This document shows positions 1 to 13,130 of a DNA stretch of 64,000 bases, piece by piece. Where the stretch lies: NCBI RefSeq assembly GCF_003006155.1, contig NZ_CP023559.1, positions 1,240,001 to 1,304,000 on the forward strand, given 5' to 3'. The number at the start of each line of letters is the position of its first letter. Within the stretch, counting starts at the first letter, position 1. A program made the position numbers and the translations under genes. Source of the stretch: Salinicola tamaricis. GTDB taxonomy: Bacteria; Pseudomonadota; Gammaproteobacteria; Pseudomonadales; Halomonadaceae. The notes beneath the pieces are model-generated. The model searched no databases. It worked only from the letters and a program-made list of their open reading frames with translations, and had not been told where the DNA came from.

Positions 1-9
1 GGGCGCTGT

Positions 10-669
10 CTAACCCTTGAACCCCTGGGCCAGCAGGTAGACCTCACGCGACCGGGCCCGGGACGCCTCCGGCTTGCGCGTCACCACCTTGGTGAAACTG
101 GCACGCAGCTCGCGCAGATAGTCATCGAAGCCCTCCCCCTGAAACACCTTGGCCAGGAAGTCGCCACCCGGCGAGAGCGTCTGCCGAGCCAGATCGAGCG
201 CCAGTTCGACCAGGTACATCGCCTGCGGCTGATCGATCGCCGCCATGCCGCTCATGTTGGGCGCCATATCCGACAGCACCAGATCGACAGGACGTTCACC
301 GAGCTCGGTCAGAATCGCCTCGAGCACGCTCTCTTCGGTGAAATCGCCCTGAATGAAACTGACCCCGGCCAGCGCATCCATCTCGAGAATGTCGGAGGCG
401 ATCACCACCCCTTCGGGGCCGACCTTCTCCGCCGCCACCTGGCTCCAACCGCCCGGCGCCGCACCCAGATCGATCACGCCCATTCCCGGGCGCAGCAGCG
501 CGTCGCGCTGATCGAGCTCGAGCAGCTTGTAGCTGGCCCGCGAACGATAGCCATCCTTCCACGACTGCTGCACGTAGCGGTCGTCGAAGTGCTCTTTGAG
601 CCAGCCGGCGCTGCTCTTGCTCTGCCGCGTCGCGGCGCCGGTCTTGCCTGGTGTCGAGGAGCGGGTCAC
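10..669 (-). CDS. rlmE: 23S rRNA 2'-O-ribose U2552 methyltransferase RlmE (FtsJ)
   Basis: SAM-dependent methyltransferase that modifies U2552 in the A-loop of 23S rRNA late in 50S assembly. The 219-residue protein matches the family length (E. coli about 209). The SAM-binding motif [11 protein letters not shown] lies at residues 67-77. The K-D-K-E catalytic tetrad is visible as K48 (SYKLLEL), D134 (LSDMAPN), K174 (FLAKVFQ) and E209 (SREVYLL). It is divergent from yhbY, as is usual in gammaproteobacteria; the next gene in that arrangement (ftsH) would lie beyond the left edge. The reading frame is intact. Confidence 0.96.
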   Translation of the reverse strand: MTRSSTPGKTGAATRQSKSSAGWLKEHFDDRYVQQSWKDGYRSRASYKLLELDQRDALLRPGMGVIDLGAAPGGWSQVAAEKVGPEGVVIASDILEMDALAGVSFIQGDFTEESVLEAILTELGERPVDLVLSDMAPNMSGMAAIDQPQAMYLVELALDLARQTLSPGGDFLAKVFQGEGFDDYLRELRASFTKVVTRKPEASRARSREVYLLAQGFKG

Positions 670-949
670 GAATGGCCACCTGCAGATACGGAAAATAATG
701 ATGGAGCGATACGGGAGTCGGCCGCTGGAACGGTGCCACTAGGTGCTGCCGGACCACGCAACCAGAGGGGGAGAAGCCGGGTACAGCGGCCGGACACATG
801 CCGGAATCGGCCGTGTCTCAGGGGCTTTGGCGCCTACCGCCTTTCCTGGCGCTGCCGAAACCCGTACCATGCGCGTTTCGACAGTGCGGTGGTGGGACCG
901 ATTGCAGCACCGCTAAATCTTATTAGTGAAGTCCAACGGTCAGGTTACC

Positions 950-1278
950 ATGAGCTTGTCATCGGCACAAAAGAAAGCCTTTCGCAGCATCGGCCACCAT
1001 CTCCAGCCCGTCGTCACCGTGAGCGAGAACGGTCTCGGCGAAGGCGCCCAGCAGGAACTCGAGCGAGCGCCCTGCGCGACCATGAGCTGATCAAGGTCAA
1101 GCTGGCGATTCCCGAACGCGAGGATCGCCAGGCGATGATCGAAGAGCTGATCGCCGTCTCCGGCGCGGAGCTGGTCCAGAGCCTGGGCAAGGTGGCACTG
1201 CTCTACCGCCACAACCCCAAGGCCAACCCCAAACTCTCCAACATCGCCCGCGCCGAGAACCACCACGGACGCCACTGA
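950..1278 (+). CDS. yhbY: Ribosome-associated RNA-binding protein YhbY (CRM domain), frameshifted in this sequence
   Basis: Small CRM-domain protein that binds pre-50S particles. From the ATG at 950 the frame reads MSLSSAQKKAFRSIGHH...ENGLGEGAQQELER, matching the YhbY N-terminus. It then breaks at 1066-1071 and resumes in another frame as LRDHELIKVKLAIPERED through the usual C-terminus to the TGA at 1276. Removing two bases (a duplicated gc) or adding one restores a protein of about 108 residues. The two halves join exactly where the family continues (ELERALRDHELIKVK), so a sequence error is likelier than a broken gene. It is divergent from rlmE and followed by a strong terminator. Confidence 0.85.
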
Positions 1279-1325
1279 GCCCGACGCCCGCGAGCTGAAG
1301 AGATCAGAAGGCGCCTGAATGAAAA

Positions 1326-1357
1326 GAAGCCGCGACAGTGTCGCGGCTTCTTTTTTT
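1326..1357 (+). terminator. Rho-independent terminator of yhbY
   Basis: A perfect 12-bp inverted repeat (gaagccgcgaca at 1326-1337, its complement at 1339-1350) is followed by seven T residues. It lies 48 bases after the yhbY stop. It points away from greA, which ends at 1469 on the other strand. Confidence 0.9.
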
Positions 1358-1468
1358 GGCTTGCGGCTATCTGTTTTGCGAGCGCTTGCGAGCCAGCCAC
1401 CAACAAGGCGAAAGCGGCCGAAGCCGCTTTCAATGCCGTTTGACCGACGCGCGGCTGGGCGCGTGCGA

Positions 1469-1937
1469 TCAAATATGCTCGACGCCGGAGATCTCGTACT
1501 CAACGTCCCCACCCGGCGTACGCACGTTGACCACATCGCCTTCGCTCTTGCCGATCAGGGCCCGAGCGATCGGGGAGGTGACCGAGATCTTGCCCGCCTT
1601 GATGTTGGCCTCGTCCTCACCGACGATGCGGTAACGCACCTCTTCGTCGGTTTCCAGGTTGAGCAGATCCACGGTAACCCCGAAGATCACCTTGCCGGTG
1701 CGCGGCATCTTGGCCACGTCGATCACCTGGGCGTTGGAGAGCTTGCCCTCGATCTCCTGGATGCGCCCTTCGATGAAGCCCTGCTGCTCGCGCGCGGCGT
1801 GATACTCGGCGTTCTCCTTGAGATCGCCATGCTCGCGCGCCTCGGCGATCGCCGCGATTACCCGCGGGCGCTCCTCGCCCTTGAGATGGTTGAGCTCTTC
1901 GCGCAGCGCCTGCTCGCCGTGGACGGTCATCGGGACC

Positions 1938-1945
<8 letters not shown>
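1469..1945 (-). CDS. greA: Transcription elongation factor GreA
   Basis: Enters the RNA polymerase secondary channel and stimulates transcript cleavage in backtracked complexes. The 158 residues equal the E. coli length. An N-terminal coiled coil carries the tip acidic residues D41 and E44 in GDLKENAEY, and the C-terminal FKBP-like domain runs to the end. The start chosen is the ATG at 1945 ([14 protein letters not shown]). It overlaps the restored carB stop (1938-1940) by 8 bases, so greA is probably co-transcribed and coupled with carB. Because carB is frameshifted, the raw frame fuses the carB tail to GreA; that fusion is an artefact. Confidence 0.95.
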
Positions 1946-5168
<3,223 letters not shown>

Positions 5169-5271
5169 GCGCTAACACTCGTCGAATAAGGTGGTGCCGG
5201 CGGCGGCCGCCGGCCCTGAAAGAGTCAAATCCCGCTGCTGGCTGCTCGTGTCAGCCACCGCTGTCGGCGCC

Positions 5272-6429
5272 TCAGGCGGCGCTTTGCTGATGACGCTGCA
5301 TCATCGACACGAAACGATCGAACAGCGGCGCCACGTCCTGCGGCCCGGGACTCGCTTCCGGGTGACCCTGGAAGCTGAAGGCCGGCCGGTCGCTGAGCTC
5401 GATGCCCTGCAGGGTGCCGTCGAACAGCGAGCGATGGATCGCCCGCACGTTGTCCGGCAGGCTCGACTCGTCCACCGCGAACCCGTGGTTCTGGCTGGTG
5501 ATCATGACATGACCGCTGTCGAGATCCTGCACCGGGTGGTTGGCGCCATGGTGGCCGTGGTTCATCTTGAGCGTGCGCGCGCCGGCGGCGAGCGCCAGCA
5601 GCTGGTGACCGAGACAGATGCCGAATACCGGAATCCCGCTCTCCAGGATCTCGCGGATGGCGGTGATGGCGTAGTCACACGGCTCCGGGTCACCGGGGCC
5701 ATTGGCCAGGAACACGCCGTCCGGATTCATCGCCAGCACCTCGCTGGCCGGCGTCTGCGCCGGCACCACGGTCAGGCGGCAGCCGCGCGAGGCGAGCATG
5801 CGCAGGATGTTGCGCTTGACGCCGTAGTCGTAGGCCACCACATGGTAGGCCCGCTCACCCTGGGCGGTGTCGGCATAGCCCAGCCCCAGCGCCCACTCGC
5901 CTTCGTGCCACTCATAGGTTTCGCGGCACGACACCACCTTGGCCAGATCCATGCCCTTGAGCCCGGGGAAGGCCCGCGCCGCGGCCAGCGCCCGTGCCAC
6001 CGCGTCGTCGCCGGTGGCCTCGGCGCCCGCCAGGATGGCGCCGTTGAGCGAGCCCTTGCTGCGCAGCAGCCGGGTCAGGCGGCGGGTGTCGATATCGGCG
6101 ATGCCGAGCACGCCGTTGGCGGCAAGGTAGTCGGACAGGCTCTGCTCGCTGCGGAAGTTGCTGGCCAGCAGCGGTAGGTCGCGGATCACCAGCCCGGCCG
6201 CGGCGATCGCGCCGGACTCGACGTCCTCGCGATTGATGCCGGTATTGCCGATATGCGGGTAGGTCAGCGTGACGATCTGGCGGGTATAGGAGGGGTCGGT
6301 GAGGATTTCCTGATAGCCGGTCATGGCGGTGTTGAACACCACCTCGCCGCTGGTCTGCCCATCGGCACCCAGCGCAGTGCCGTGGAATACACTGCCATCT
6401 TCGAGCGCCAGTATCGCAGGTCTATTCAA
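5272..6429 (-). CDS. carA: Carbamoyl-phosphate synthase small (glutaminase) subunit CarA
   Basis: Class I glutamine amidotransferase that hydrolyses glutamine and channels ammonia to CarB. The 385 residues are intact. The N-terminal CarA-specific domain starts [17 protein letters not shown]. The catalytic triad is C272 in GICLGHQ with H356 and E358 in [11 protein letters not shown]. It sits 103 bases upstream of carB on the same strand, the usual carAB operon. The 340-base gap to dapB contains a terminator-like hairpin, so carAB probably has its own promoter; no specific pyrimidine or arginine operator was recognised. Confidence 0.97.
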   Translation of the reverse strand: MNRPAILALEDGSVFHGTALGADGQTSGEVVFNTAMTGYQEILTDPSYTRQIVTLTYPHIGNTGINREDVESGAIAAAGLVIRDLPLLASNFRSEQSLSDYLAANGVLGIADIDTRRLTRLLRSKGSLNGAILAGAEATGDDAVARALAAARAFPGLKGMDLAKVVSCRETYEWHEGEWALGLGYADTAQGERAYHVVAYDYGVKRNILRMLASRGCRLTVVPAQTPASEVLAMNPDGVFLANGPGDPEPCDYAITAIREILESGIPVFGICLGHQLLALAAGARTLKMNHGHHGANHPVQDLDSGHVMITSQNHGFAVDESSLPDNVRAIHRSLFDGTLQGIELSDRPAFSFQGHPEASPGPQDVAPLFDRFVSMMQRHQQSAA

Positions 6430-6769
6430 GGCCTCATCCTCCTCAGCGGGTCACCAACGAATGGCAAGGGAACACCCCCTGCCCTAGGGTCTGCCGGCCG
6501 TCGCCAAGCGCGAGATCATGAGGTGCACAGTCGGGTCGTCGGGCTAAGCCGGGTCGTAAAAAAGCGGGACGAAATCCGGAAGACCGGTTCCATCCCGCTT
6601 GCTTGTCCTGATCGACACGATCCTGGTCGACGTGCTCATCGACTGCATTGCCTGCGGCTGCTCTCTCGCGGTGGCGTTCGCTCGGCCAAATTGGCGCGAT
6701 GATACCGGAAAGTGGCCGCCGGCTCTACCCCGAAGTCAATGCCACCTTGGCGGTAGCCGGCGGCGTGAC
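6430..6769. other. Intergenic region dapB-carA
   Basis: This is 340 bases without a supported gene. It contains the dapB terminator (6556-6602) and presumably the carAB promoter. I saw no convincing sigma-70 boxes, ArgR box or small ORF. Confidence 0.5.
6556..6602 (-). terminator. Rho-independent terminator after dapB (upstream of carA)
   Basis: On the minus strand aagcggga (6593-6600) pairs with tcccgctt (6562-6569). An inner ccgg/ccgg helix follows, and a run of T residues (complement of 6558-6563) comes next. It lies between the dapB stop and the carA start on the same strand, so it may terminate dapB or attenuate read-through into carAB. Confidence 0.75.
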
Positions 6770-7753
<984 letters not shown>

Positions 7754-7785
7754 CTAACCCATTCGCCACTCTGCCGGATCTCGCC

Positions 7786-8946
7786 GTGACTCAGCCACGT
7801 TCCCTCTTCGCCGGATACGCCGCGAGGCTCGTTCGTCTCACCGTCATCACCCTCGCCCTCGGCGGCACCGCCAGCGCCTGGGCCGACCCGATCACGGTGA
7901 CCGATATCGCCGGCCGTCAGGTGACCCTCGAGGCGCCGGTGCAGCGCGTCATCCTCGGCGAGGGCCGCCAGATCTATCTGCTCGCCGCGCTCGAGCCCGA
8001 CAATCCGTTCGCCCATGTGGTGGGCTGGCGCCACGACCTCGCCGAGGCCGACCCGGACAACTACGCCGCCTACGCCGCCAAGTTTCCCGAGATGAAGCAG
8101 ATCCCCACCTTCGGCGGCTTCAAGGATGGCACCTTCGACGTCGAGCAGGCCGCCAGTCTGCACCCGGACGTGGTGCTGATGAATCTGGAGGCCAAGGCCG
8201 CCCCCGAAGACGCCGGCTATGACACCAAACTGGCCGCGCTGGGCATTCCGATCGTCTACGTCGATTTCCGCGAGAAGCCACTCGAACACACCATCCCCTC
8301 GATGCGTCTGATGGGGCGTCTGCTCGGCGACACCCAGCGCGCCGAGGCTTTCATCGACTTCTCCCAGGCGCAGATGGCTCGGGTCACCAACAAGATCGCC
8401 GCCGCCGATCCGGCGCGACCCAAGGTGTTCATCGATCGCGCCGGCGGCTACTCCGACGATTGCTGCATGAGCTTCGGCCCCGGCAACTTCGGCGAATACG
8501 TCGAACTCGCCGGCGGCCACAACATCGCCGACGGCATCATTCCCGCGACCTTCGGCACCCTCAACCCGGAGCAGATCATCGCCGCCAACCCCGATCAGGT
8601 GGTGGTCACCGGCGGCAACTGGGGCGCCTACGTCCCTGGCGGCAACTGGGTCGGCGTGGGCCCGGGGGCGGACATGCAGAAGGCCCGGGCCAAGCTCGAG
8701 CAACTGACCCACCGCACCGCCATGACCGGTATCGAGGCAGTGAAGAGCGGCCAGGTCCACGCCATCTGGCACCAGTTCTATAACAGCCCTTATTACTTCG
8801 TGGCGGTGCAGCAGCTGGCCAAGTGGTTCCACCCGGAGCTATTCGCCGATCTCGACCCCGAGGCCACCCTGCGCGAGCTGCATCAGCGCTTCCTGCCGGT
8901 GGACTATGCCCCCGGCTACTGGGTATCCCTGCATGACGACGACTGA
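7786..8946 (+). CDS. Iron-complex ABC transporter, periplasmic substrate-binding protein
   Basis: Class III binding protein of the FepB/BtuF type that would deliver a ferric siderophore, haem or cobalamin-like ligand to the permease. It has 386 residues. Residues 1-34 form a Sec signal peptide ending near ASAWA, followed by ITVTDIAGRQVTLEAPVQRVI, the standard start of these proteins. The two lobes are linked by a helix around residues 170-210. The start is a GTG at 7786 with a weak ribosome site, so the exact N-terminus is uncertain. The permease and ATPase follow with overlapping ends. Ligand not determined; the candidate Fur box favours iron. No TonB-dependent receptor lies nearby. Confidence 0.85.
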   Translation: MTQPRSLFAGYAARLVRLTVITLALGGTASAWADPITVTDIAGRQVTLEAPVQRVILGEGRQIYLLAALEPDNPFAHVVGWRHDLAEADPDNYAAYAAKFPEMKQIPTFGGFKDGTFDVEQAASLHPDVVLMNLEAKAAPEDAGYDTKLAALGIPIVYVDFREKPLEHTIPSMRLMGRLLGDTQRAEAFIDFSQAQMARVTNKIAAADPARPKVFIDRAGGYSDDCCMSFGPGNFGEYVELAGGHNIADGIIPATFGTLNPEQIIAANPDQVVVTGGNWGAYVPGGNWVGVGPGADMQKARAKLEQLTHRTAMTGIEAVKSGQVHAIWHQFYNSPYYFVAVQQLAKWFHPELFADLDPEATLRELHQRFLPVDYAPGYWVSLHDDD

Positions 8947-10039
8947 GAGTTCCCGCGTGGCCGCCGCGCCGTCGCGTGCGGCCGCCTTCGCCCCGGCCGC
9001 GGCCGATGATGCCAATCTCTATCGCCGGCTGGTGCTGCGGCGCCAACTGATCCTGGCCGCGCTGGCCCTGGCGCTGTTCGCCAGCCTGTGTGTCGACCTC
9101 GCCCTGGGGCCGGCGCGTTTCGGCCTGGACCAGGTAATCGCGGCGCTCTTCACCCCCGGCTCGGTGGAGGATTCGCTGCGGGTGATCCTGTGGCAGATCC
9201 GCATGCCGGTGGCGCTGATGGCGCTGGTGGTGGGCGCCAGCCTGTCGATCGCCGGCGCCCAGATGCAGACCATCCTCAGCAATCCGCTGGCCAGCCCCTT
9301 CACCCTCGGCATCTCCGCCGGTGCCAGCTTCGGCGCCGCACTGGCGCTGGCCTTCGGCGTGACCCTGGTGCCGGCGCTGGTCGACTACGCGATCCCGCTC
9401 AACGCCTTCATCATGGCGATGCTGACCGCGCTGGCGATTCACTTCCTGAGCATGCGCCGCGGGGTGACGATCGAGACCATCGTGCTGCTGGGCATCGCCA
9501 TGGTGTTCATCTTCAACTCGCTGATGGCGCTGATCCAGTTCTTCGCCAGCCAGCAGGCGGTCTCCGCGGTGGTGTTCTGGACCATGGGCAGCCTGACCAA
9601 GGCGACCTGGCCCAAGCTCGGTATCGCCTTCGCCGTGCTCGCGGTGGTGGTGCCGCTGCTGGCCCGCCACGGCTGGGCGCTGACCGCCATGCGCCTGGGC
9701 GACGCCAAGGCCGAGAGCCTGGGCGTCAAACCGCGGGCGCTGCGCCTGGAGGTGTTGATCATGGTCTCGCTGCTGGCGGCAATCGCCGTCTCCTTCGTCG
9801 GCACCATCGGCTTCGTCGGACTGGTCGGGCCGCACATCGCGCGCCTGCTGCTGGGTGAGGATCAACGCTTCTTCCTGCCCGGCTCGGCGCTGTGCGGGGC
9901 ACTGATGCTCTCGGTGGGCTCGGTGCTGTCGAAGGTGATCATCCCCGGCACCATCATTCCGATCGGCATCATCACCTCGCTGGTGGGGATTCCGTTTTTC
10001 CTGTTCTTGATCCTCAACCACAAGAAGAACGCATGGTAA
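8933..10039 (+). CDS. Iron-complex ABC transporter permease (FecCD family)
   Basis: Integral membrane subunit of the importer, 368 residues. Several hydrophobic helices are visible from residue 36 on. The family stretch PNPLA-type region is seen as SNPLASPFTLGISAGASFGA, and the C-terminal FVGLVGPHIARLLLG is diagnostic of FecCD permeases. The start MTTTESS at 8933 overlaps the binding-protein stop by 14 bases, and its own stop overlaps the ATPase start by 7, so the three genes form a tightly coupled operon. The first 35 residues are an Ala-rich cytoplasmic tail. Confidence 0.92.
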   Translation: MTTTESSRVAAAPSRAAAFAPAAADDANLYRRLVLRRQLILAALALALFASLCVDLALGPARFGLDQVIAALFTPGSVEDSLRVILWQIRMPVALMALVVGASLSIAGAQMQTILSNPLASPFTLGISAGASFGAALALAFGVTLVPALVDYAIPLNAFIMAMLTALAIHFLSMRRGVTIETIVLLGIAMVFIFNSLMALIQFFASQQAVSAVVFWTMGSLTKATWPKLGIAFAVLAVVVPLLARHGWALTAMRLGDAKAESLGVKPRALRLEVLIMVSLLAAIAVSFVGTIGFVGLVGPHIARLLLGEDQRFFLPGSALCGALMLSVGSVLSKVIIPGTIIPIGIITSLVGIPFFLFLILNHKKNAW

Positions 10040-10779
10040 CGCTGACGCTGGACCGCCTCTCGGCGCGCTACGGCCGCCGCCAGATCCTCGCCGATATCTC
10101 CACGCCGCCGCTGCATGGCGGCCAGGTGGTGGCGCTGCTCGGCCCCAACGCGGCGGGCAAGTCGACCCTGTTCCGGCGCATCCTGGGGCTGCTCGAAGGG
10201 GAGGGTGAGGTACGCATCACTGGCACTCGCAGTGAGCGTCCGATCGCCTACATGCCCCAGGACAACGGCGCCACCGCGGTGCTGACGGTCTACGAAGCGG
10301 TGCTGCTGGCGCGCATGCAGGGGCGCCGCCTCAAGGTGGCGGATGCCGACCTCGGCGAGGTCGACAAGGCGCTGGCAGAGCTCGGCATCGACACCCTGGC
10401 CGGGCGTGACATCGGCAACCTGAGCGGTGGCCAGCGGCAGTTGGTGGGCGCGGCCCAGGCGCTGGTGCAGTCCCCCGATATCCTGCTGCTGGACGAGCCC
10501 ACCTCGGCGCTCGACCTCCACCGCCAGATCAGCCTGCTCAGCATCCTGCACCGACTGGCCCAGGAGCGGAACATGCTGATCGCCGCGCTCCACGATCTCG
10601 GCCATGCCCTGCGCTTCGCCGATCAGGCGCTGGTGATCGAAAGCGGGCGACTGGTCGACTGCGGCCCCTGCGAACAGGTGGTGACACCGCAGATGCTGCG
10701 CCATACCTTCCAGGTCGAGGCGCGCATCGAGCCCTGCTCCCAGGGAAGGCCGCAGTTGATCGTCGAAGCCGCCATCTAG
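10033..10779 (+). CDS. Iron-complex ABC transporter ATP-binding protein
   Basis: Cytoplasmic ATPase that powers the preceding permease, 248 residues. Walker A GPNAAGKST lies at 37-45, with a Q-loop MPQDN, the signature LSGGQRQL, Walker B ILLLDEPTSALD and the H-loop in ALHDLGHA. The start MVTLTLDRLSARYG overlaps the permease stop. It converges with the DMT exporter gene; the two stop codons interlock in the four bases ctag at 10776-10779. Confidence 0.94.
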   Translation: MVTLTLDRLSARYGRRQILADISTPPLHGGQVVALLGPNAAGKSTLFRRILGLLEGEGEVRITGTRSERPIAYMPQDNGATAVLTVYEAVLLARMQGRRLKVADADLGEVDKALAELGIDTLAGRDIGNLSGGQRQLVGAAQALVQSPDILLLDEPTSALDLHRQISLLSILHRLAQERNMLIAALHDLGHALRFADQALVIESGRLVDCGPCEQVVTPQMLRHTFQVEARIEPCSQGRPQLIVEAAI

Positions 10780-11704
10780 TCACCCGTGCTCGGGCTCCCC
10801 GCGCCCAGGCGCCGCCGCGGCCACCCCAGGCGCCGCCCCTCCAGCGCTGCCAGCATGGCGCCCCCCAGGACCAGCGGCAGGGCCAGCACGAAGCCGCTGG
10901 AGAGCGGCTGTCCGAACAGCCACAGATCCGCCAGTATCGGCCAGATCAGCGCCACGTACTCGAACGGCGCCAGCTTGGATACCTCGGTCATGCGCAGCGC
11001 CAGCGTCATGCAGATATGCGCCGCACCGCCGAACAGCCCCGCCAGCACCAGCAGCAGCAGTGTCGGCCAGGCCACCGAGACCCAGCCCAGGGCAGCGGTC
11101 GCCAGCCCCGCCAGCGTGGTCACCAGCACGAAGTAGAACGCGATCGAGGCGGGCGTCTCGGTGCGCGAGATGCGCCGCACCGTGAGCAGCGCCCCCGCGG
11201 TGAGCAGCGCGGCGGCGATACCCAGAGCGTAACCGGTGATTCGCGCCGGGGTCGGGCCGCCACGTAGTTCGGGCAGGATCAGCACCCCGACCCCGATGAG
11301 CACCAGCGTCAGCGCCGCCAGGCGGTGGCGGGTGAGCCGTTCACCCAGCAGCAGGATCCCGCCCAGCGCCAGCGCCACCGGCGCCAGCTGGGCCAGCAGG
11401 GTCGCCTCCGCCACCGGCAGCCGCGCCACCGCGGCGAAGGAGGCGAACATCGCCGCCGCCCCCAGCCCCGAGCGCAGCAGATGGCCGAGCGGCCGCTGAG
11501 TGGCCAGGCGCGCGGGAATTCACGCCGCCACAGCATGAAGAGTACGATCGGCAGCAGCGCGAAAGCGGAGCGAAAGAACACGGTCTGCCCCAGCGGCACC
11601 TCGTCGCTGACCGCCTTGACGCAGACCAGCATACCGGCGAACAGCAGCCCCGAGAGCAGCCGCAGCAGAATACCGGCCAGCGGCCGGTCCGTGGTGTCAT
11701 GCAT
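10776..11704 (-). CDS. DMT-superfamily (EamA) transporter, one frameshift
   Basis: Inner-membrane protein of the drug/metabolite exporter superfamily. About ten hydrophobic helices in two EamA repeats are visible, for example GILLRLLSGLLFAGMLVCVK near the start and AHICMTLALRMTEVSKLAPFEYVALIWPI in the second repeat. The N-terminal frame starts at 11704. It breaks at the short run 11514-11516 after LWRREFP and resumes as ARLATQRPLGHLLRSGLGAA; one added base repairs it to about 309 residues. Substrate unknown. The start codon lies head-to-head with the downstream lipoprotein gene region. Confidence 0.85.
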
Positions 11705-11846
11705 GATAAAGGCGTCTCCTCGGGGGCAGATGATTCGGCTTCAGCGAGCGGGCGCCATTATACCCGGGAGCGTCTCGCCTCGCCGGGACAACGATCCGCA
11801 CGGCCTTGGGCTAGAGTAAGACAGTCCCCTGATCATCGGAGCCGTC

Positions 11847-12865
11847 ATGTCCGCGCGTTTCCGCTCTCGCTCCCCGCTCGCCCCCATCGCCTGCTGACCC
11901 TCGCCACACTGGGGCTGGTCGGCTGCAGCGCCACGCCGCAACGCACCGCCCTGGCCCCCGATGCGCTGCTCGCCAGTACCCCGAACATCCGTTGGTGCGG
12001 CACCCTAGCGCTGCCCGGCAAGTGGCAGGATGGCACTCCGGTTGGCGGGCTCTCCGACCTTGGCTGGGATGCCGATGAATCGCTGCTGTTCCTGATTTCC
12101 GACCGCGGCTGGCTGCACCGAGCACGGCTCAGCTTCAGCGGCAGCGGCGAACTGCGCGGCTACGAACCGCTCGATACTTATCCGCTACGCGACGTCAATG
12201 GCGCGATTCTCAAAAGCCGCCGCAGCGATGCCGAGGCGCTGGCACTCGAGCATGCCAACGACGGCGTTCGCGGCAATACCCAACTGGTCATCGGCTTCGA
12301 AGGCGCTCCGGCGGCGGGTGCCAAAGGGAACGCCCGCTGGCAGCGCTTCTACCCCTCGGGGCTGGCCAGCGAACCGCCCCACCGCCCCGCGGCGCTGGCC
12401 GACGTCGCGGCCAACGGTGGCCTGGAGGCGCTGACCGACACCCCCGATCACGGGCTGATCGGGGGTATCGAGCAACCACCGGCGGGTTGGCCGCCCAAGC
12501 TCACTCGGCTGTTCACCCTCGACGGCCAGCACAGCTGGCGCTATCCGCTCAGCGACGATCCCCACGCCGCGCTGACCGCCCTGGAGACCCTCGACGGTGA
12601 TCTGCTCGCCCTCGAGCGCGCCTTCACCCCACCGGCCTCGTTGGTGATCCGGCTGCGCCGCGCCCATCTCGCCAGCGACGGCAGCGTCACGGTCACCGAC
12701 CTGGCCCGGCTGGCCAACGGCGACGGCTGGTCGGTGGATAACTTCGAGGGACTGACCCACCTCGGCGGCCGGCGCTATCTGATGGTGAGTGACGACAATT
12801 TCAGCCTGATGCAGCGCACCCTGCTGACCTGCTTTGCCGTGGTCGAACCGGTCACCTCGCCCTGA
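11847..12865 (+). CDS. Lipoprotein with phytase-esterase-like beta-propeller domain (PF13449-like), one frameshift
   Basis: Probably a periplasm- or envelope-anchored lipoprotein. The start ATG at 11847 has a ribosome site cggag five bases upstream. The frame is broken in the C5 run 11881-11885; adding one C gives a signal peptide ending in the lipobox LVGC followed by SATPQ. The mature part has GGLSDLGWDADESLLFLISDRG and DNFEGLTHLGGRRYLMVSDDN, the conserved first and last segments of the 'esterase-like activity of phytase' family. Restored length about 339 residues. The enzymatic role of this family is not established, so no substrate is assigned. Confidence 0.75.
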
Positions 12866-12907
12866 GCGCGTGTTTACAAAATGCCCGCGCTCGGCCGTGC
12901 CCGTCCC

Positions 12908-12925
12908 TATGCATATCTATGCATA
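12908..12925. promoter_or_regulatory. Paired palindromic octamers upstream of the OFA transporter
   Basis: Two copies of the self-complementary octamer tatgcata (12908-12915 and 12918-12925) are spaced 10 bp start to start, one DNA turn. They lie in the 265-base gap before the transporter gene, in an otherwise GC-rich neighbourhood. This looks like an operator for a dimeric regulator. Which protein binds is unknown; the adjacent LysR-like regulator is a candidate. Confidence 0.4.
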
Positions 12926-13130
12926 ATGATTTTCGCTAGTTGTCAGCCCTCCGGTGAGATTCGATCCTGCGCACGACGTCTTCCATGACTGCCTGCGACC
13001 TGATAGGCACAGCTTTTCATAGGTAACGACTTCCTCAAGACGGCCCGCCCGCGGCCGATGTAGTGCACGCGGCTGCCATCCGGCCACCGCGTCAGCGCCG
13101 ACAATACGAAAAATGCAAAGAGGATCGAGC

